NCBI RefSeq assembly: GCF_016403105.1
Contig: NZ_CP046155.1
Location: 2,571,906 to 2,635,905 of the forward strand
Reading direction: 5' to 3'
DNA length: 64,000 bases
Origin: Leptolyngbya sp. BL0902
GTDB lineage: Bacteria > Cyanobacteriota > Cyanobacteriia > Phormidesmidales > Phormidesmidaceae
The position numbers were made by a program, and so were the translations under genes. Positions 52,562 to 61,963 of this stretch are shown here, in pieces (the first letter of the stretch is position 1; each line of letters opens with the position of its first letter). The notes under the pieces are model-generated. The model worked only from the letters and a program-made list of their open reading frames with translations. It had not been told where the DNA came from and searched no databases.

Positions 52562-55324
52562 CTAAACTTCTCGTTCTACAAGGATGACGTTTTCGGTAAT
52601 ACTTTCAAAGGTATCATCGTGGCTGATGACGAACAGTTGCTTGAAGGATTTAATCCGGCTGATGGCCTCTGCAAGGCCCTGGCGACGGGGTTTGTCCATG
52701 TTGGTGGTGGGTTCGTCAAAAAAGGCAATGTCGATGTCGGCCAAAACCTTCAGCAGGGCGAGGCGAACAGCGAGGGCGGCACACATTTGTTCGCCACCGG
52801 AGAGGTTTACAAATCGTCGCTGATGGGGGCCGTCTTGCACCAGAATGTCGTAGTCGCGAGTCCATTCTAGGGCCACATCAGGACGGTTTAGCAGTTCTCG
52901 AAACAGCCGATCTGCCTGTACCGAAATGCTGCGGACATACTGCTCGGTAATGCGGGGGCCAGCTTCGTTGTAGGCTTTGCGGGCAAAGTTAACGAAGCGC
53001 TTGATTTTTTCCTTAGCTTTGAGGTCTGCTTGGGCGGCATCTCGTTTTTCGGCCAGGGTCGCCAGGTTGGCTAGTTGTTGGTCCAAGTCCCCCAGGCGTT
53101 GACGCTGTTGGGGCAGGCTCCCCGCCAGTTGATCGGCCTCAGTTTTAAGGGCGGCGTAGCGAGTTTCCAGGGCTTCGGCCTGGGCAGGATCGTAGGTGGC
53201 GGTGGCTTCGGTGTAGCGGGTTTCTAGGTCAAGGCGCTGGGCTTCAAGCTGTTCTAAATCGGTTTCGGTGGTGCCCAGTTCTCGCTTCAGGGGGTTGCAC
53301 TGGTTAGCCTGGTCGCGGTTGCGGAGGTATTGCTCGTAGGGGGCTTGGTAGGTGCTGCGCTGGGCCTGCTGGGCAGCGATGTCCGCTTCGAGGGACTGAA
53401 ACTCCTCCAGTTGGGCAGTGAGGTCGGCCATTTGCTGGGTCATGTCCTGCTGCTGGGCGGCGATTTGGGCACAGGTTTGCTCCACCTTGGCCCGGTCAAT
53501 GAGGGTGCGTTGCAGAATCGCCTGCCTCTGACGGGGATGGCCAAGGTCTTCTAGGGCGCTAGCGAGGTCTTGCAGGGCAGTCTCCACGGTGGCCCGGTGT
53601 TCCAACTGCTGGGAGAGGGCGGCGATCTGATCGGTCAGAGACGCCTGTTCCCGCTGCAATTGGTCGGCCTGGGTTTTGAGGGAGTCTTCCTGATCCAGTT
53701 CCGCCCGCCAGCCGTAGCGTTTTTTGAGGTCATGGGTCAGGGCTTTGAGGCTGGTCTGAAGGGTGGCTTCGTCGGTTTGGTCGGCCAAATCCCGCAGAAT
53801 GCTGTCCAGGGCAGCGAGTAGTTCCCCATGGAGGTCTGAAGCATTGTGCAGAGCCTGTTGCAGCCTTTGGACGGTTTCGCCAGAAATCAGCGGTACACTG
53901 CGAACCAAGGTATCAAATTCCATCAAAATATCTTGGATATCGACGGCTTGGGCCTGCTGCTGCTGGCGGCTGTGGGTAACGAGGGCTTGAATATCGGCCT
54001 CAAACTGGCGGGCGGCGGCGAGGCGGCTAAGCTGTTGTTGCAGGCGATCCCGCTGTTCCTCCAGTCCAACAATCTCATCCACGGCGGGACGAAGCTGGGC
54101 CAAGCGGGTTTGGGCCTGGGCTACCTGGCGCTGCTGCTGTTCCAAGCGCGTTTGCTGCTGCTGAAGTCCCTGAATCTGCGCTGCCACCGCCTGAAGCTGC
54201 TCCCGCTGGGCCTGAAATTCCCGCCGCTGGGCTTCGATCTGGTCCTGCTGAGCAACTAACGGTTGCAGGGCATCCACCTCACGGGCCGTTTGCTCCAGGG
54301 CTTCGATCTGGGCTTGCCAACGGGCTAGTTCCGCCTGCTTTTGGCCGTAGGTGGTTTGCAGGGTTTGGTAGCGGCGTTGCAGGGTTTGGCGCTGGCCTTG
54401 GCGCTGGTTGAGATCCGCCAGGGCTTTTTCTGCCGCCTGATAGCCCTCGTAGGCCGGACGGTTGGCGGTACAGATTTCCACCGCCTGCTGGGCCTGGGCC
54501 ACCGCCTGCCGAAGTCGCGCCAAATCCCGTTCCTTGGCCTGTCGCTGCTGGGCCAGGGTTTGGATCTGCTGGGACAAACCCTGCACCTGTTGGGCCTGGG
54601 CCTTCGCCGCCGCCCGTTCTGCCTGAAGCCCATGGAGATCCCGTTGTAGCCCGGTGAGCCGTTGCTCGGCAGATTGAATCTCCTGGGTCAAGGCCTGCTG
54701 GCGCTGGGTCAACTCCTCCCACTGGGTGAGGGATTCTTCATACTGGGCAATCTGGCGCTTTACCTGATCTACCTGGTCTTCGGCGTAGCGACGCAGGGTG
54801 TTCATCTGCTTAAAGGCTTGCTTATAGTCGTCTACCTTGAGGATGGCGTCAAAGACTGCCTTGCGCTGCTCGGCGGTTTGCAAAAAGTCGGCGGTGAAGG
54901 TGCCCTGGGGAACACCCACGGTGCGGGCAAAGAGCTGGGGCAGGTTGGTGGTCGGGCTCACCCCCAAATGCTGCCGCAGCCAGGGCAATACTTCATCCTT
55001 GAGCCGCGTATAGGGCAGGCGTTCGTTGCGCTGGGGGTCGAACAGGAGGTAGCCCTTTTGGGTGCAGCGCTGCACGGTGTAGGTGCGGCTGTCAAAATTG
55101 GAGACAAACGCCACTGTCACCTGGGCGCTGCTGCTGCCGTTGCGGATCAGATCTTCCTTGGCATAGTCGCCCTGGTGGTTGAACAAAACCCAGGCGATGG
55201 CCTCCAAAATGCTGGTCTTTCCAGCCCCGTTTTCGCCGCAAATGGCGTTCGTTCCTGGCTGAAACTCAAAGAAACGGTCTTGGTGAGCTTTGAAATTTTG
55301 AAGGGTGACGGACAAAATCTGCAT
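52562..55324 (-). CDS. SbcC-like AAA/SMC-family ATPase
   Basis: A 920-residue protein of the SbcC/Rad50 type. The N-terminal P-loop half is MQILSVTLQNFKAHQDRFFE, NAICGENGAGKTSILEAIAW. About 500 residues of Gln/Ala/Glu-rich coiled coil follow with a break near the middle but no clear CxxC zinc hook. The C-terminal half has the signature FVNLSGGEQMCAALAVRLAL and Walker B DIDIAFFDEPTTNMD. It should act with an SbcD-type nuclease in DNA end processing; sbcD is not adjacent. ATG 55324 is chosen as the frame upstream has no family sequence. Confidence 0.88.
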   Translation of the reverse strand: MQILSVTLQNFKAHQDRFFEFQPGTNAICGENGAGKTSILEAIAWVLFNHQGDYAKEDLIRNGSSSAQVTVAFVSNFDSRTYTVQRCTQKGYLLFDPQRNERLPYTRLKDEVLPWLRQHLGVSPTTNLPQLFARTVGVPQGTFTADFLQTAEQRKAVFDAILKVDDYKQAFKQMNTLRRYAEDQVDQVKRQIAQYEESLTQWEELTQRQQALTQEIQSAEQRLTGLQRDLHGLQAERAAAKAQAQQVQGLSQQIQTLAQQRQAKERDLARLRQAVAQAQQAVEICTANRPAYEGYQAAEKALADLNQRQGQRQTLQRRYQTLQTTYGQKQAELARWQAQIEALEQTAREVDALQPLVAQQDQIEAQRREFQAQREQLQAVAAQIQGLQQQQTRLEQQQRQVAQAQTRLAQLRPAVDEIVGLEEQRDRLQQQLSRLAAARQFEADIQALVTHSRQQQQAQAVDIQDILMEFDTLVRSVPLISGETVQRLQQALHNASDLHGELLAALDSILRDLADQTDEATLQTSLKALTHDLKKRYGWRAELDQEDSLKTQADQLQREQASLTDQIAALSQQLEHRATVETALQDLASALEDLGHPRQRQAILQRTLIDRAKVEQTCAQIAAQQQDMTQQMADLTAQLEEFQSLEADIAAQQAQRSTYQAPYEQYLRNRDQANQCNPLKRELGTTETDLEQLEAQRLDLETRYTEATATYDPAQAEALETRYAALKTEADQLAGSLPQQRQRLGDLDQQLANLATLAEKRDAAQADLKAKEKIKRFVNFARKAYNEAGPRITEQYVRSISVQADRLFRELLNRPDVALEWTRDYDILVQDGPHQRRFVNLSGGEQMCAALAVRLALLKVLADIDIAFFDEPTTNMDKPRRQGLAEAISRIKSFKQLFVISHDDTFESITENVILVEREV

Positions 55325-55623
55325 GGCGCTATCCAGGGCTAAGCCGCATTCCCTAGGATAGGGGCATGGGGGCGGGATTGGGGCCAGAGCAGCGCCCTTG
55401 ACGGAGGAAATCACTTAGAATAGCGGTATAGAATCTCTGTATCGGTAGCCGCCAGGTTAACGGTGGCCCCAGGTGCCACCGTCAGCCAAGCTTTTTAGAC
55501 CTTTCCTTTTACTTAGACCTTCCCTTTTAACACCGTCTCCTCAATCCTCGACCCCAGCGTCCAGGTTATTTGCGATCACCATCTGCTGCCCAGATCGCCC
55601 TGTTATCGGCCCCGCATCGCTCT

Positions 55624-57405
55624 ATGACAACCCCCAACCCCCTTTCCTCTCCACCGCTGTCGGCGACGGATGCGGGTGCCCCTAAGGCTTTGGCTCCGGA
55701 TCGCTGCCGTGACTGCCAGGGTCGGCTGTTGCAGAATGGCTTTGACCAGCTCTTCAATGCCGTGGCGGCTCCGGTGGCCATCAAAGATCACCGCCACCGA
55801 TGGCGCTTCCTAAACCAAGCCTATGGGGAACTGCTAGGCCACACCCCGGAGGATTTGGTGGGGCAGTCGGAGTCGGATATTTTGCCGACGGCGGTGGCAG
55901 AGGTTTTTGCAATCACCGAACAGCAGGCCCTCACGACCGGGCAGAAGCAATCGGCCCAGGTGATCATGCCTAGCCAAGGATCAACCCCGCGCACCGTGAT
56001 TATTGAGGTGTCTCCGGTGGTATCTTCGGGGAGTGATCCCCTGCTGATGGTGACGCTGCAAGACATTAGCGCCCAGCAGCAGGTGCAGCAGCTCAACAGC
56101 GATTTAGAGCAGCAGGTGGCCCAGCGCACCGCCCAACTGCAAACCGCCCTAGACTTTGAAGCCACCCTCAAGCGGATTACCGACCGGGTGCGCGACAGCC
56201 TCGATGTCAACCAAATTATGCTGACGGCGGTGGAGGAACTGACCGAAGCCCTGGGGGCCAAGGGGTCGAATACCGCCCTGTACGATCTGGAGCAGGGCAC
56301 CTCTACGATCTACTACGAATACAACAGCTACAACAGCTCTATCCCCGCCTACCAGGGGCGCGTAGCCCAGATGGAAGCCTTCCCAGAGGTCTACGACCAA
56401 CTACTGGGCGGCCAGTACTTCCAGTTTTGCTCCATGGAACCCAACCCCGACCGGGGCTACGTGGCGATGCTGGCCTGCCCCATCTTGGATGACCGGGGGG
56501 TCTTGGGCGATCTCTGGCTGATCAATGGCCGCGACTACGGTTTTCGGGACATTGAAATTCGCCTGGTGCAGCAGGTGGCTAACCAGTGCGCCATCGCCAT
56601 TCGCCAAGCGCGGCTGTACGAAGCGGCCCAATCCCAGGTGGCCGAACTAGAGCGGCTGAATACCCTCAAGGACGACTTTCTTAGCACCGTCTCCCACGAA
56701 TTGCGGACGCCTGTCACCAGTATGCGGGTGGCGCTGCAACTGCTGGGGGCGAGTTTGGCCCAGGAATGCAACCTAGCCGAGGAACTGCACAAACCCAAGG
56801 CCGAACAAATTCGCATCGCCCGCTACTACCACATTCTGCAAGAGGAGTGTGAGCGAGAGATCAGCCTGATCAATGACCTGCTCGACCTCCAGCGCCTCGA
56901 CGTGGGCAACCATCCCATCCAAACCGAGCCGATTGTGCTGAAAACTTGGCTGCCCAGCCTCACGGATAGCTTCATTACCCGCGCCAAAAGCCGGGATCAG
57001 CAGCTTACCCTCAACACCGCCCCCAACCTGCCTGTCTTACACACCGACCTCGCCAGCCTAGAGCGCATCCTGGCCGAACTGCTGAACAACGCCTGTAAAT
57101 ACACCCCTCCGGGCGAGCGAATTGGCCTGCGTGTGGAGCCCGTGCCCGATAGCCACCAAAGTCAAGTTCAGTTTGTGCTGACCAATACGGGCGTCGCCAT
57201 TCCCGAATCGGAACTGGCCCGTATTTTCGATAAGTTCTACCGCGTCCCCAGCGCCGACCCCTGGAAGCAGGGGGGCACCGGGCTGGGGTTGGCCCTAGTG
57301 CGGAAGCTGTGCCGTTATCTCGGCGGTGAGGTGGCCGTCTCCAGTGAGGCCCAAAGCACCTGCTTCACCGTCACCCTGCCCACCCAATTTGCCCTCAGCC
57401 GCTAG
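55624..57405 (+). CDS. PAS-GAF sensor histidine kinase
   Basis: A soluble kinase of about 593 residues. Domains: PAS (LFNAVAAPVAIKDHRHRWRF, LGHTPEDLVGQSESDI), a coiled coil, GAF (about 180-340; ILDDRGVLGDLWLINGRDYG, VANQCAIAIRQARLY), HisKA with FLSTVSHELRTPVTSMRVAL, and HATPase with LAELLNNACKYTPPGERI and GTGLGLALVRKLCRYLGGE. The GAF lacks an obvious chromophore Cys. The gene is followed 3 bp later by the DUF2301 gene. The frame opens at TTG 55570; ATG 55624 is the more likely start. Confidence 0.92.
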   Translation: MTTPNPLSSPPLSATDAGAPKALAPDRCRDCQGRLLQNGFDQLFNAVAAPVAIKDHRHRWRFLNQAYGELLGHTPEDLVGQSESDILPTAVAEVFAITEQQALTTGQKQSAQVIMPSQGSTPRTVIIEVSPVVSSGSDPLLMVTLQDISAQQQVQQLNSDLEQQVAQRTAQLQTALDFEATLKRITDRVRDSLDVNQIMLTAVEELTEALGAKGSNTALYDLEQGTSTIYYEYNSYNSSIPAYQGRVAQMEAFPEVYDQLLGGQYFQFCSMEPNPDRGYVAMLACPILDDRGVLGDLWLINGRDYGFRDIEIRLVQQVANQCAIAIRQARLYEAAQSQVAELERLNTLKDDFLSTVSHELRTPVTSMRVALQLLGASLAQECNLAEELHKPKAEQIRIARYYHILQEECEREISLINDLLDLQRLDVGNHPIQTEPIVLKTWLPSLTDSFITRAKSRDQQLTLNTAPNLPVLHTDLASLERILAELLNNACKYTPPGERIGLRVEPVPDSHQSQVQFVLTNTGVAIPESELARIFDKFYRVPSADPWKQGGTGLGLALVRKLCRYLGGEVAVSSEAQSTCFTVTLPTQFALSR

Positions 57406-57407
57406 CC

Positions 57408-58109
57408 ATGTCTCTCCCCTCCAACCCTCCCCCCACCGACCGGAGCCCAGATGCCGTCGTCTACCAGGGCCAGTTTGGCCCCTACACCATCACCGACCAA
57501 GACCGATTGGGGGTGCAGATCTATCGTGGCGGCCTAGGGATAGCCGCACTGGCCCTAGGTGCGGGGGTGCTGCTGGGGCTTGGATTTCCCCAACATCCGG
57601 CCCTGGTTCAGGCGATTAGCCTGTGCTACACCGGGCTGTGGCTAGGGCTGGGCCTCAGTTTGACCACCATCCACATTTATCTGGTGCCCCTCCACCGCCT
57701 GCTTCAGGTTTTTTGGCTGGTGGGCGGTGTGGCCACCCTCGCCATTGCCCACGGCATTGATGGCCCCCTGGCGGAAACCGTAGTCGCCTACCCCCAAACC
57801 CTCTGGGGCATTGGCTTTACCTTTGCGGCGCTGACCGGAATTTATATTAAGGAAGCCTTTTGCTTCAATCGCCTAGAAACTAAGCTGCTGACGCCCCTGG
57901 TGCCCTTGCTACTGTTGGGGCACCTCTTCGGCCTGCTGTCCACTCCGGCAGAACAGGCGCTGCTGCTCCTCTGGGCACTGCTGTTTGGGGTGTTTGTCCT
58001 GCGTAAGTTGGCCCAGCCCCTTGTCCCCGACATCGGCGACAAATCCGTCTTTGCCTACCTCAAAACGGGAACAACGCCGGGGTCGCCCACCTCAACGGCG
58101 GATGGCTGA
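57408..58109 (+). CDS. DUF2301 integral membrane protein
   Basis: A 233-residue membrane protein of the DUF2301 family found in cyanobacteria and plant plastid lineages. About six to seven hydrophobic segments are visible, with family landmarks VYQGQFGPYTITDQDRLGVQ, GIGFTFAALTGIYIKEAFCF and LVPLLLLGHLFGLL. Function unknown. It begins 3 bp after the histidine kinase gene, so they form an operon. Confidence 0.92.
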   Translation: MSLPSNPPPTDRSPDAVVYQGQFGPYTITDQDRLGVQIYRGGLGIAALALGAGVLLGLGFPQHPALVQAISLCYTGLWLGLGLSLTTIHIYLVPLHRLLQVFWLVGGVATLAIAHGIDGPLAETVVAYPQTLWGIGFTFAALTGIYIKEAFCFNRLETKLLTPLVPLLLLGHLFGLLSTPAEQALLLLWALLFGVFVLRKLAQPLVPDIGDKSVFAYLKTGTTPGSPTSTADG

Positions 58110-58134
58110 CCACGGGATCTACCCCAGAACACCA

Positions 58135-59067
58135 TTAGAGGGGGTGAGGTTGGGGCACCTGGGCTAGGAGGGCCTCGGCCTGGGCACGGGTAGGCATGGA
58201 GGCTTGGGCTCCTCGCTGGGTAACGGCATAGGCCGCGACGGCGGTGGCCCACTGCACCGCTTGCTCTGGAGATTGGCCCCCCACCCAGGCTGTGGCTAGA
58301 CCACCATTAAACGCATCACCAGCGGCCACGGTATCCACCACGGGGACGGTGATGGCAGGCTGGTGAAAGCCACCGTTGGGCGTAGCCACCACGGATCCCC
58401 CCTGGCCCAGCTTCACCACCACCTGGCGGGGGCCTTGTTGGCGCAGGGCTTGGGCCGCTACCCAGGCCGAAGCCACATCGGTGACGGCAAAACCGACCAG
58501 TTGACTAGCCTCCGTTTGGTTAGGGGTAAGCCAGTCCACCGCCTCCAGGAGGGGTGCGGGGAGGGGGCCAAGGGCCGGAGCCGGATCAAGGATGACGGTG
58601 GCTCCCTGGGCCTGGGCGAACTGCGCCACCGCCTCAACAGCAACCCAGGGCACCTCCAGTTGCAGCAGCACCCCATCCCCTGCCCGCAGCCGCACCGCCA
58701 GACTTTGCACCTCCCGCTGGCCGACCTTGCCATTGGCACCGGGCACCACCACAATCTGGTTTTGGCCAGCGTCATCCACCACAATGAGGGCGACGCCTGT
58801 GGGGGTTTGGGCATCTAAACTAATGGCTTCAGCAGCCACCCCCGCTGCATTTAGGCTCTGGATCAAACTGCGGCCAAAGCTGTCGTTGCCCACCCGGCCA
58901 ATCAGGGCCGCAGCCATCCCCAACCGCGCCACCGCTACCGCTTGATTGGCCCCCTTTCCCCCCGGCACCGTGGTGAAGGTCGTACCCAAAAGCGTCTCGC
59001 CCGGAGTGGGTAGATGGGGCACTTGGCTGACCAAATCCATATTGAGACTGCCGAAGCTGTAGATCAT
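58135..59067 (-). CDS. rbsK: Ribokinase
   Basis: A 310-residue PfkB-family sugar kinase phosphorylating ribose at O5. Seen are the N-terminal MIYSFGSLNMDLVSQVPHLP, the substrate loop TTVPGGKGANQAVAVARLGM, ADGNVLLQLE-like segment GDGVLLQLEVPW, and the C-terminal anion hole VDTVAAGDAFNGGLATAWVG with the catalytic Asp. ATG 59067 is preferred over a start 36 bases upstream because the family begins at MIYSFGS. No ribose transporter is nearby. Confidence 0.93.
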   Translation of the reverse strand: MIYSFGSLNMDLVSQVPHLPTPGETLLGTTFTTVPGGKGANQAVAVARLGMAAALIGRVGNDSFGRSLIQSLNAAGVAAEAISLDAQTPTGVALIVVDDAGQNQIVVVPGANGKVGQREVQSLAVRLRAGDGVLLQLEVPWVAVEAVAQFAQAQGATVILDPAPALGPLPAPLLEAVDWLTPNQTEASQLVGFAVTDVASAWVAAQALRQQGPRQVVVKLGQGGSVVATPNGGFHQPAITVPVVDTVAAGDAFNGGLATAWVGGQSPEQAVQWATAVAAYAVTQRGAQASMPTRAQAEALLAQVPQPHPL

Positions 59068-59134
59068 AGCGACCTCCCACCGTATCCATCCTTGTTCTGG
59101 CACCGGGGGGAGGGCACTCCCCTACGGCCCTAGT

Positions 59135-60634
59135 TTATGTCCCTGGCTGAGGCGGTACAGCCAACCCTAGCGCCTGGGGTGGGCGTTCCACCTCCGAGGG
59201 CGATGCCGCACAGGCCGGAACGCGCACAGGGTCAGATTTGACCAAGGGCAACCAGTGGTCTTCCTGGCTGACATAGCCCAGTTCCACCTGGTAGTCGTGG
59301 TTGTCGGTGGGGATGGGCAGATGCAAATCCTGCTGATCCTCACCGACGGGGAAGGAGTCGATGCGGGCAGGGGGATGGCGTTCCACATCGCGGTCGGTTA
59401 CATCTAACAGTCGAAGTCTTAGAGTCCGTCCGCCCCGCTCCCGCTGTTGAGCCCGGAGTTCATCCGGCACTTCCCAGTAGGCGTAGGCACGGCGGCAGTG
59501 GCGAGGGGTGAGAATAATTCGCCCCCTGATCTCCGTTGGCTTGCCCGCCGCCGTGAGCACCGCTTGCCGACCCTGGTGCTTGAGCAACCACCACAGCAGC
59601 CCGCCGAGGAGAGGAATGGCCAGTAACCATCCCCAGGCTTGCCCGTCGCGCCCCCAAGGACGGACGGAGGTGTCGTTATCCGCCGCCTGGGCTGGGTCAG
59701 CGAGGGCGAGATCACCGCTGGGCGGGGGAACGGAGGCCGGGATTAGGTTATCGGGGGCCGTTACAATGCCCAGAAAAGCCAGGGCAACCGGGCTGGGGTT
59801 ACGGCCATCATAGACATAGGTGCGAGGTTGGGAGTAGGGATAGCGGCCATCGGTGGGCAGCACATCATCCACCGTCAGCAGCCGTACATCCTCCCGGCCC
59901 TGCACCTGGGATACTACGGCATAGCCTATACCGTCATTCCCCAGGGCAGCAATCACCGCCTCGGTGCTGTCCTCAGCCACCGTGACCACCGTGGGGCCAG
60001 GGTTGAGCCCCCGGTCGGCCAAGGCAGGGTAGTCACCTAGGGCCAGGCGGGTGTCGCTGGCAGCAGGCCGATCCACAAACCGCAGGGGGAGGTCAGGGCC
60101 ACCCAACGCCGCCCAATTATCAATCTCGCCATAGAACATCTGGGCCAGTTGGTCGAGGGTGATGCCGCCATTCAGGGGGTTTTCTGGCCCCACCATGAGG
60201 GCGATTTTCTCCCGGCGAATGGGTACCTCCACCAAGCCCTGGGCCTGTTCTGCTGGGGTGAGCCGACGGCCCATAGCCACCACATCCACCTCCCCCCGCC
60301 GCAGGCGATCTAGGGCCACATCGGTGCCGCTGGTGGCGATCTGCACCATCAGGCCGGGGTACCGTTCTAGGAGCCGCCGCTGGAACACCTCATTGCTCAC
60401 GGCCATGCTAGAGGAGCCGTCTAGGGTGAGTCGAGCATCGGCGGGAATTTGGGCAGGGATAGGAAAAACCGGAGACTCTAGCGTACCGGACAGGGATTCT
60501 AGCGTACCGGAGGCCTCGGCTAGGGCTACGGCCCCACCCACCACAGGCGCTAGATCCCGGCTAAGGACCGTCGTGCCAAGGGCAAGGGTCGTGAGGGCAG
60601 CTAGGGTAGATCGCAAAGGAGCCATGGATCGCAA
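59135..60634 (-). CDS. PstS-like substrate-binding protein fused to DUF4912
   Basis: A 499-residue envelope protein. A signal peptide or anchor (LAALTTLALGTTVLS) precedes a PstS-type phosphate-binding-like domain (about 65-290; LTLDGSSSMAVSNEVFQRRL, VDVVAMGRRLTPAEQAQGL, GNDGIGYAVVSQVQGREDVR). A transmembrane helix follows (GWLLAIPLLGGLLWWLL) and then a cytoplasmic DUF4912 domain (ILTPRHCRRAYAYWEVPDEL, YQVELGYVSQEDHWLPL). This fusion is known in cyanobacteria; a periplasmic sensor tied to a cytoplasmic domain suggests signalling rather than transport. Confidence 0.88.
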   Translation of the reverse strand: MRSMAPLRSTLAALTTLALGTTVLSRDLAPVVGGAVALAEASGTLESLSGTLESPVFPIPAQIPADARLTLDGSSSMAVSNEVFQRRLLERYPGLMVQIATSGTDVALDRLRRGEVDVVAMGRRLTPAEQAQGLVEVPIRREKIALMVGPENPLNGGITLDQLAQMFYGEIDNWAALGGPDLPLRFVDRPAASDTRLALGDYPALADRGLNPGPTVVTVAEDSTEAVIAALGNDGIGYAVVSQVQGREDVRLLTVDDVLPTDGRYPYSQPRTYVYDGRNPSPVALAFLGIVTAPDNLIPASVPPPSGDLALADPAQAADNDTSVRPWGRDGQAWGWLLAIPLLGGLLWWLLKHQGRQAVLTAAGKPTEIRGRIILTPRHCRRAYAYWEVPDELRAQQRERGGRTLRLRLLDVTDRDVERHPPARIDSFPVGEDQQDLHLPIPTDNHDYQVELGYVSQEDHWLPLVKSDPVRVPACAASPSEVERPPQALGLAVPPQPGT

Positions 60635-61005
60635 CGGGTAGCCATCAAAACGGTGAACATAAGTGCCTAGGCCACGTTAAAGGCCAGACTCAGAGCCCCC
60701 TAGGAGACTGCGGATACCTGGTTTAGGACAGGCCAGCGGCGGGAGGCGCTTGAAGAGGGTGGGGTTGTAAGGGGGATTGTTTGCCGCAGGTTTTCTCCAC
60801 AGTACCGGAAAGCCCCTCCCTGCCCGTACAGTCGCCCCTAGGCAGCAGAATTTCTTAACCTTTTTGGCCCCACAGAGCCCCTCAACAGAGCCCTTCAGAC
60901 GCCCTAGGCAACCCCAGGGCCAGCATCCCCAGAAAGTTCGATGTCAATTCGCGATGGGTGCTGTACCATGGGCGAACTGTAGGCGATGTTCCCACCCCAA
61001 AGACC
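60635..61005. other. Intergenic spacer, no feature recognised
   Basis: 371 bases between the divergent PstS-like and SH3-domain genes. I see no RNA gene, hairpin of note or coding signal. Confidence 0.4.
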
Positions 61006-61506
61006 ATGAAAGGATTTTTGATCGGCCTGTCAAAACTGATTTTAGGGGTTGTTATTGCCCTGGCCCTGCTGTCTATGGCCGGGGTGGCCACAGCGCGATA
61101 CTTTATGGCCCGGTTGGCCGTCTTGCCCCCCAAACCCCTCTACGGAGCTGAGTTGCCCGCACCGCCCCCGCCGGAACCCGTAGATTTGGCCCCCGCCGCC
61201 GCCCCAGAGGCCACCGCCCCAGAGTCCGCCGCCCCCGCTGAAGCTCCGCCAGCGGTAGCCGATGAGCCTGCCCCCCCCGCCGAAGCCCTGCCCCCCGGCA
61301 GCTACCAGGCGGTTGTTTCCCAGCCCATTGGGTTAATCATTCGCTCTGGCCCCGGCACCGAGCATGGCCAAGTGGGCGGGGTAGACTACAACGCATCGGT
61401 GGTGGTGCTAGAGGAACCCGCTAACCAGGGCTGGATTAAGGTGCGCGTGGTATCGTCGGGGGCTGAGGGCTGGGTGAAGGCGGGCAATACCCGCCGTCAA
61501 GAGTAG
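61006..61506 (+). CDS. Membrane-anchored SH3-domain protein
   Basis: A 166-residue protein with one N-terminal membrane helix (ILGVVIALALLSMAGVATAR), an Ala/Pro/Glu-rich spacer of about 60 residues, and a C-terminal bacterial SH3 domain (GLIIRSGPGTEHGQVGGVDY, WIKVRVVSSGAEGWVKAG). The SH3 fold would face the periplasm and may bind peptidoglycan. ATG 61006 is chosen because it directly precedes the helix. Confidence 0.85.
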   Translation: MKGFLIGLSKLILGVVIALALLSMAGVATARYFMARLAVLPPKPLYGAELPAPPPPEPVDLAPAAAPEATAPESAAPAEAPPAVADEPAPPAEALPPGSYQAVVSQPIGLIIRSGPGTEHGQVGGVDYNASVVVLEEPANQGWIKVRVVSSGAEGWVKAGNTRRQE

Positions 61507-61512
61507 GCCAGC

Positions 61513-61800
61513 CTAGGGTTCGATGGTGACTTTGTTGCGGTAGAAGGCAACGTGGCCTTTGATGTTGTTGGCCGCAGGTTTGGGGTCAGCGTAGTACCAA
61601 GCTGCACCCGCGTTGACTTGGCCGTCTACCACGATGTCATAGTATTGAGCAGTGCCCTTCCATCCGCAGATCGTTGTTTTAGAAATGGGCTGAAAATAGT
61701 CCATCTTGAGAGCGCTGGGGGGAAAATAGAGGTTTCCTTCCACGGTTTCGCACTGGTTGCTTTCGGCGAGAAGGACGCCATTCCACATAACCTTGGCCAT
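61513..61800 (-). CDS. DUF427 domain protein
   Basis: A 95-residue single-domain DUF427 protein (beta-tent fold): MAKVMWNGVLLAESNQCETV, EGNLYFPPSALKMDYF, TICGWKGTAQYYDIVV and AAWYYADPKPAANNIKGHVA. The W-x-G-x-A-x-Y pattern is diagnostic. Such proteins are widespread in cyanobacteria; their biochemical role is not settled. Converges with the SH3 gene 6 bp away. Confidence 0.94.
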   Translation of the reverse strand: MAKVMWNGVLLAESNQCETVEGNLYFPPSALKMDYFQPISKTTICGWKGTAQYYDIVVDGQVNAGAAWYYADPKPAANNIKGHVAFYRNKVTIEP

Positions 61801-61963
61801 GGTTGAGATGCCTTATAAAGGACTACGGTGTTCATTCTAAGGGGTTGTGAGGGCGGCATCACGCCAGCAGCGACGGGGGCGCAGCCCAACATCCCCAGCC
61901 GGGTGATGGGAGGCCCGTGACCCCGCAGGCGTGGCAGAGGGCAAGCAAGAGGATGAGAGCAAC

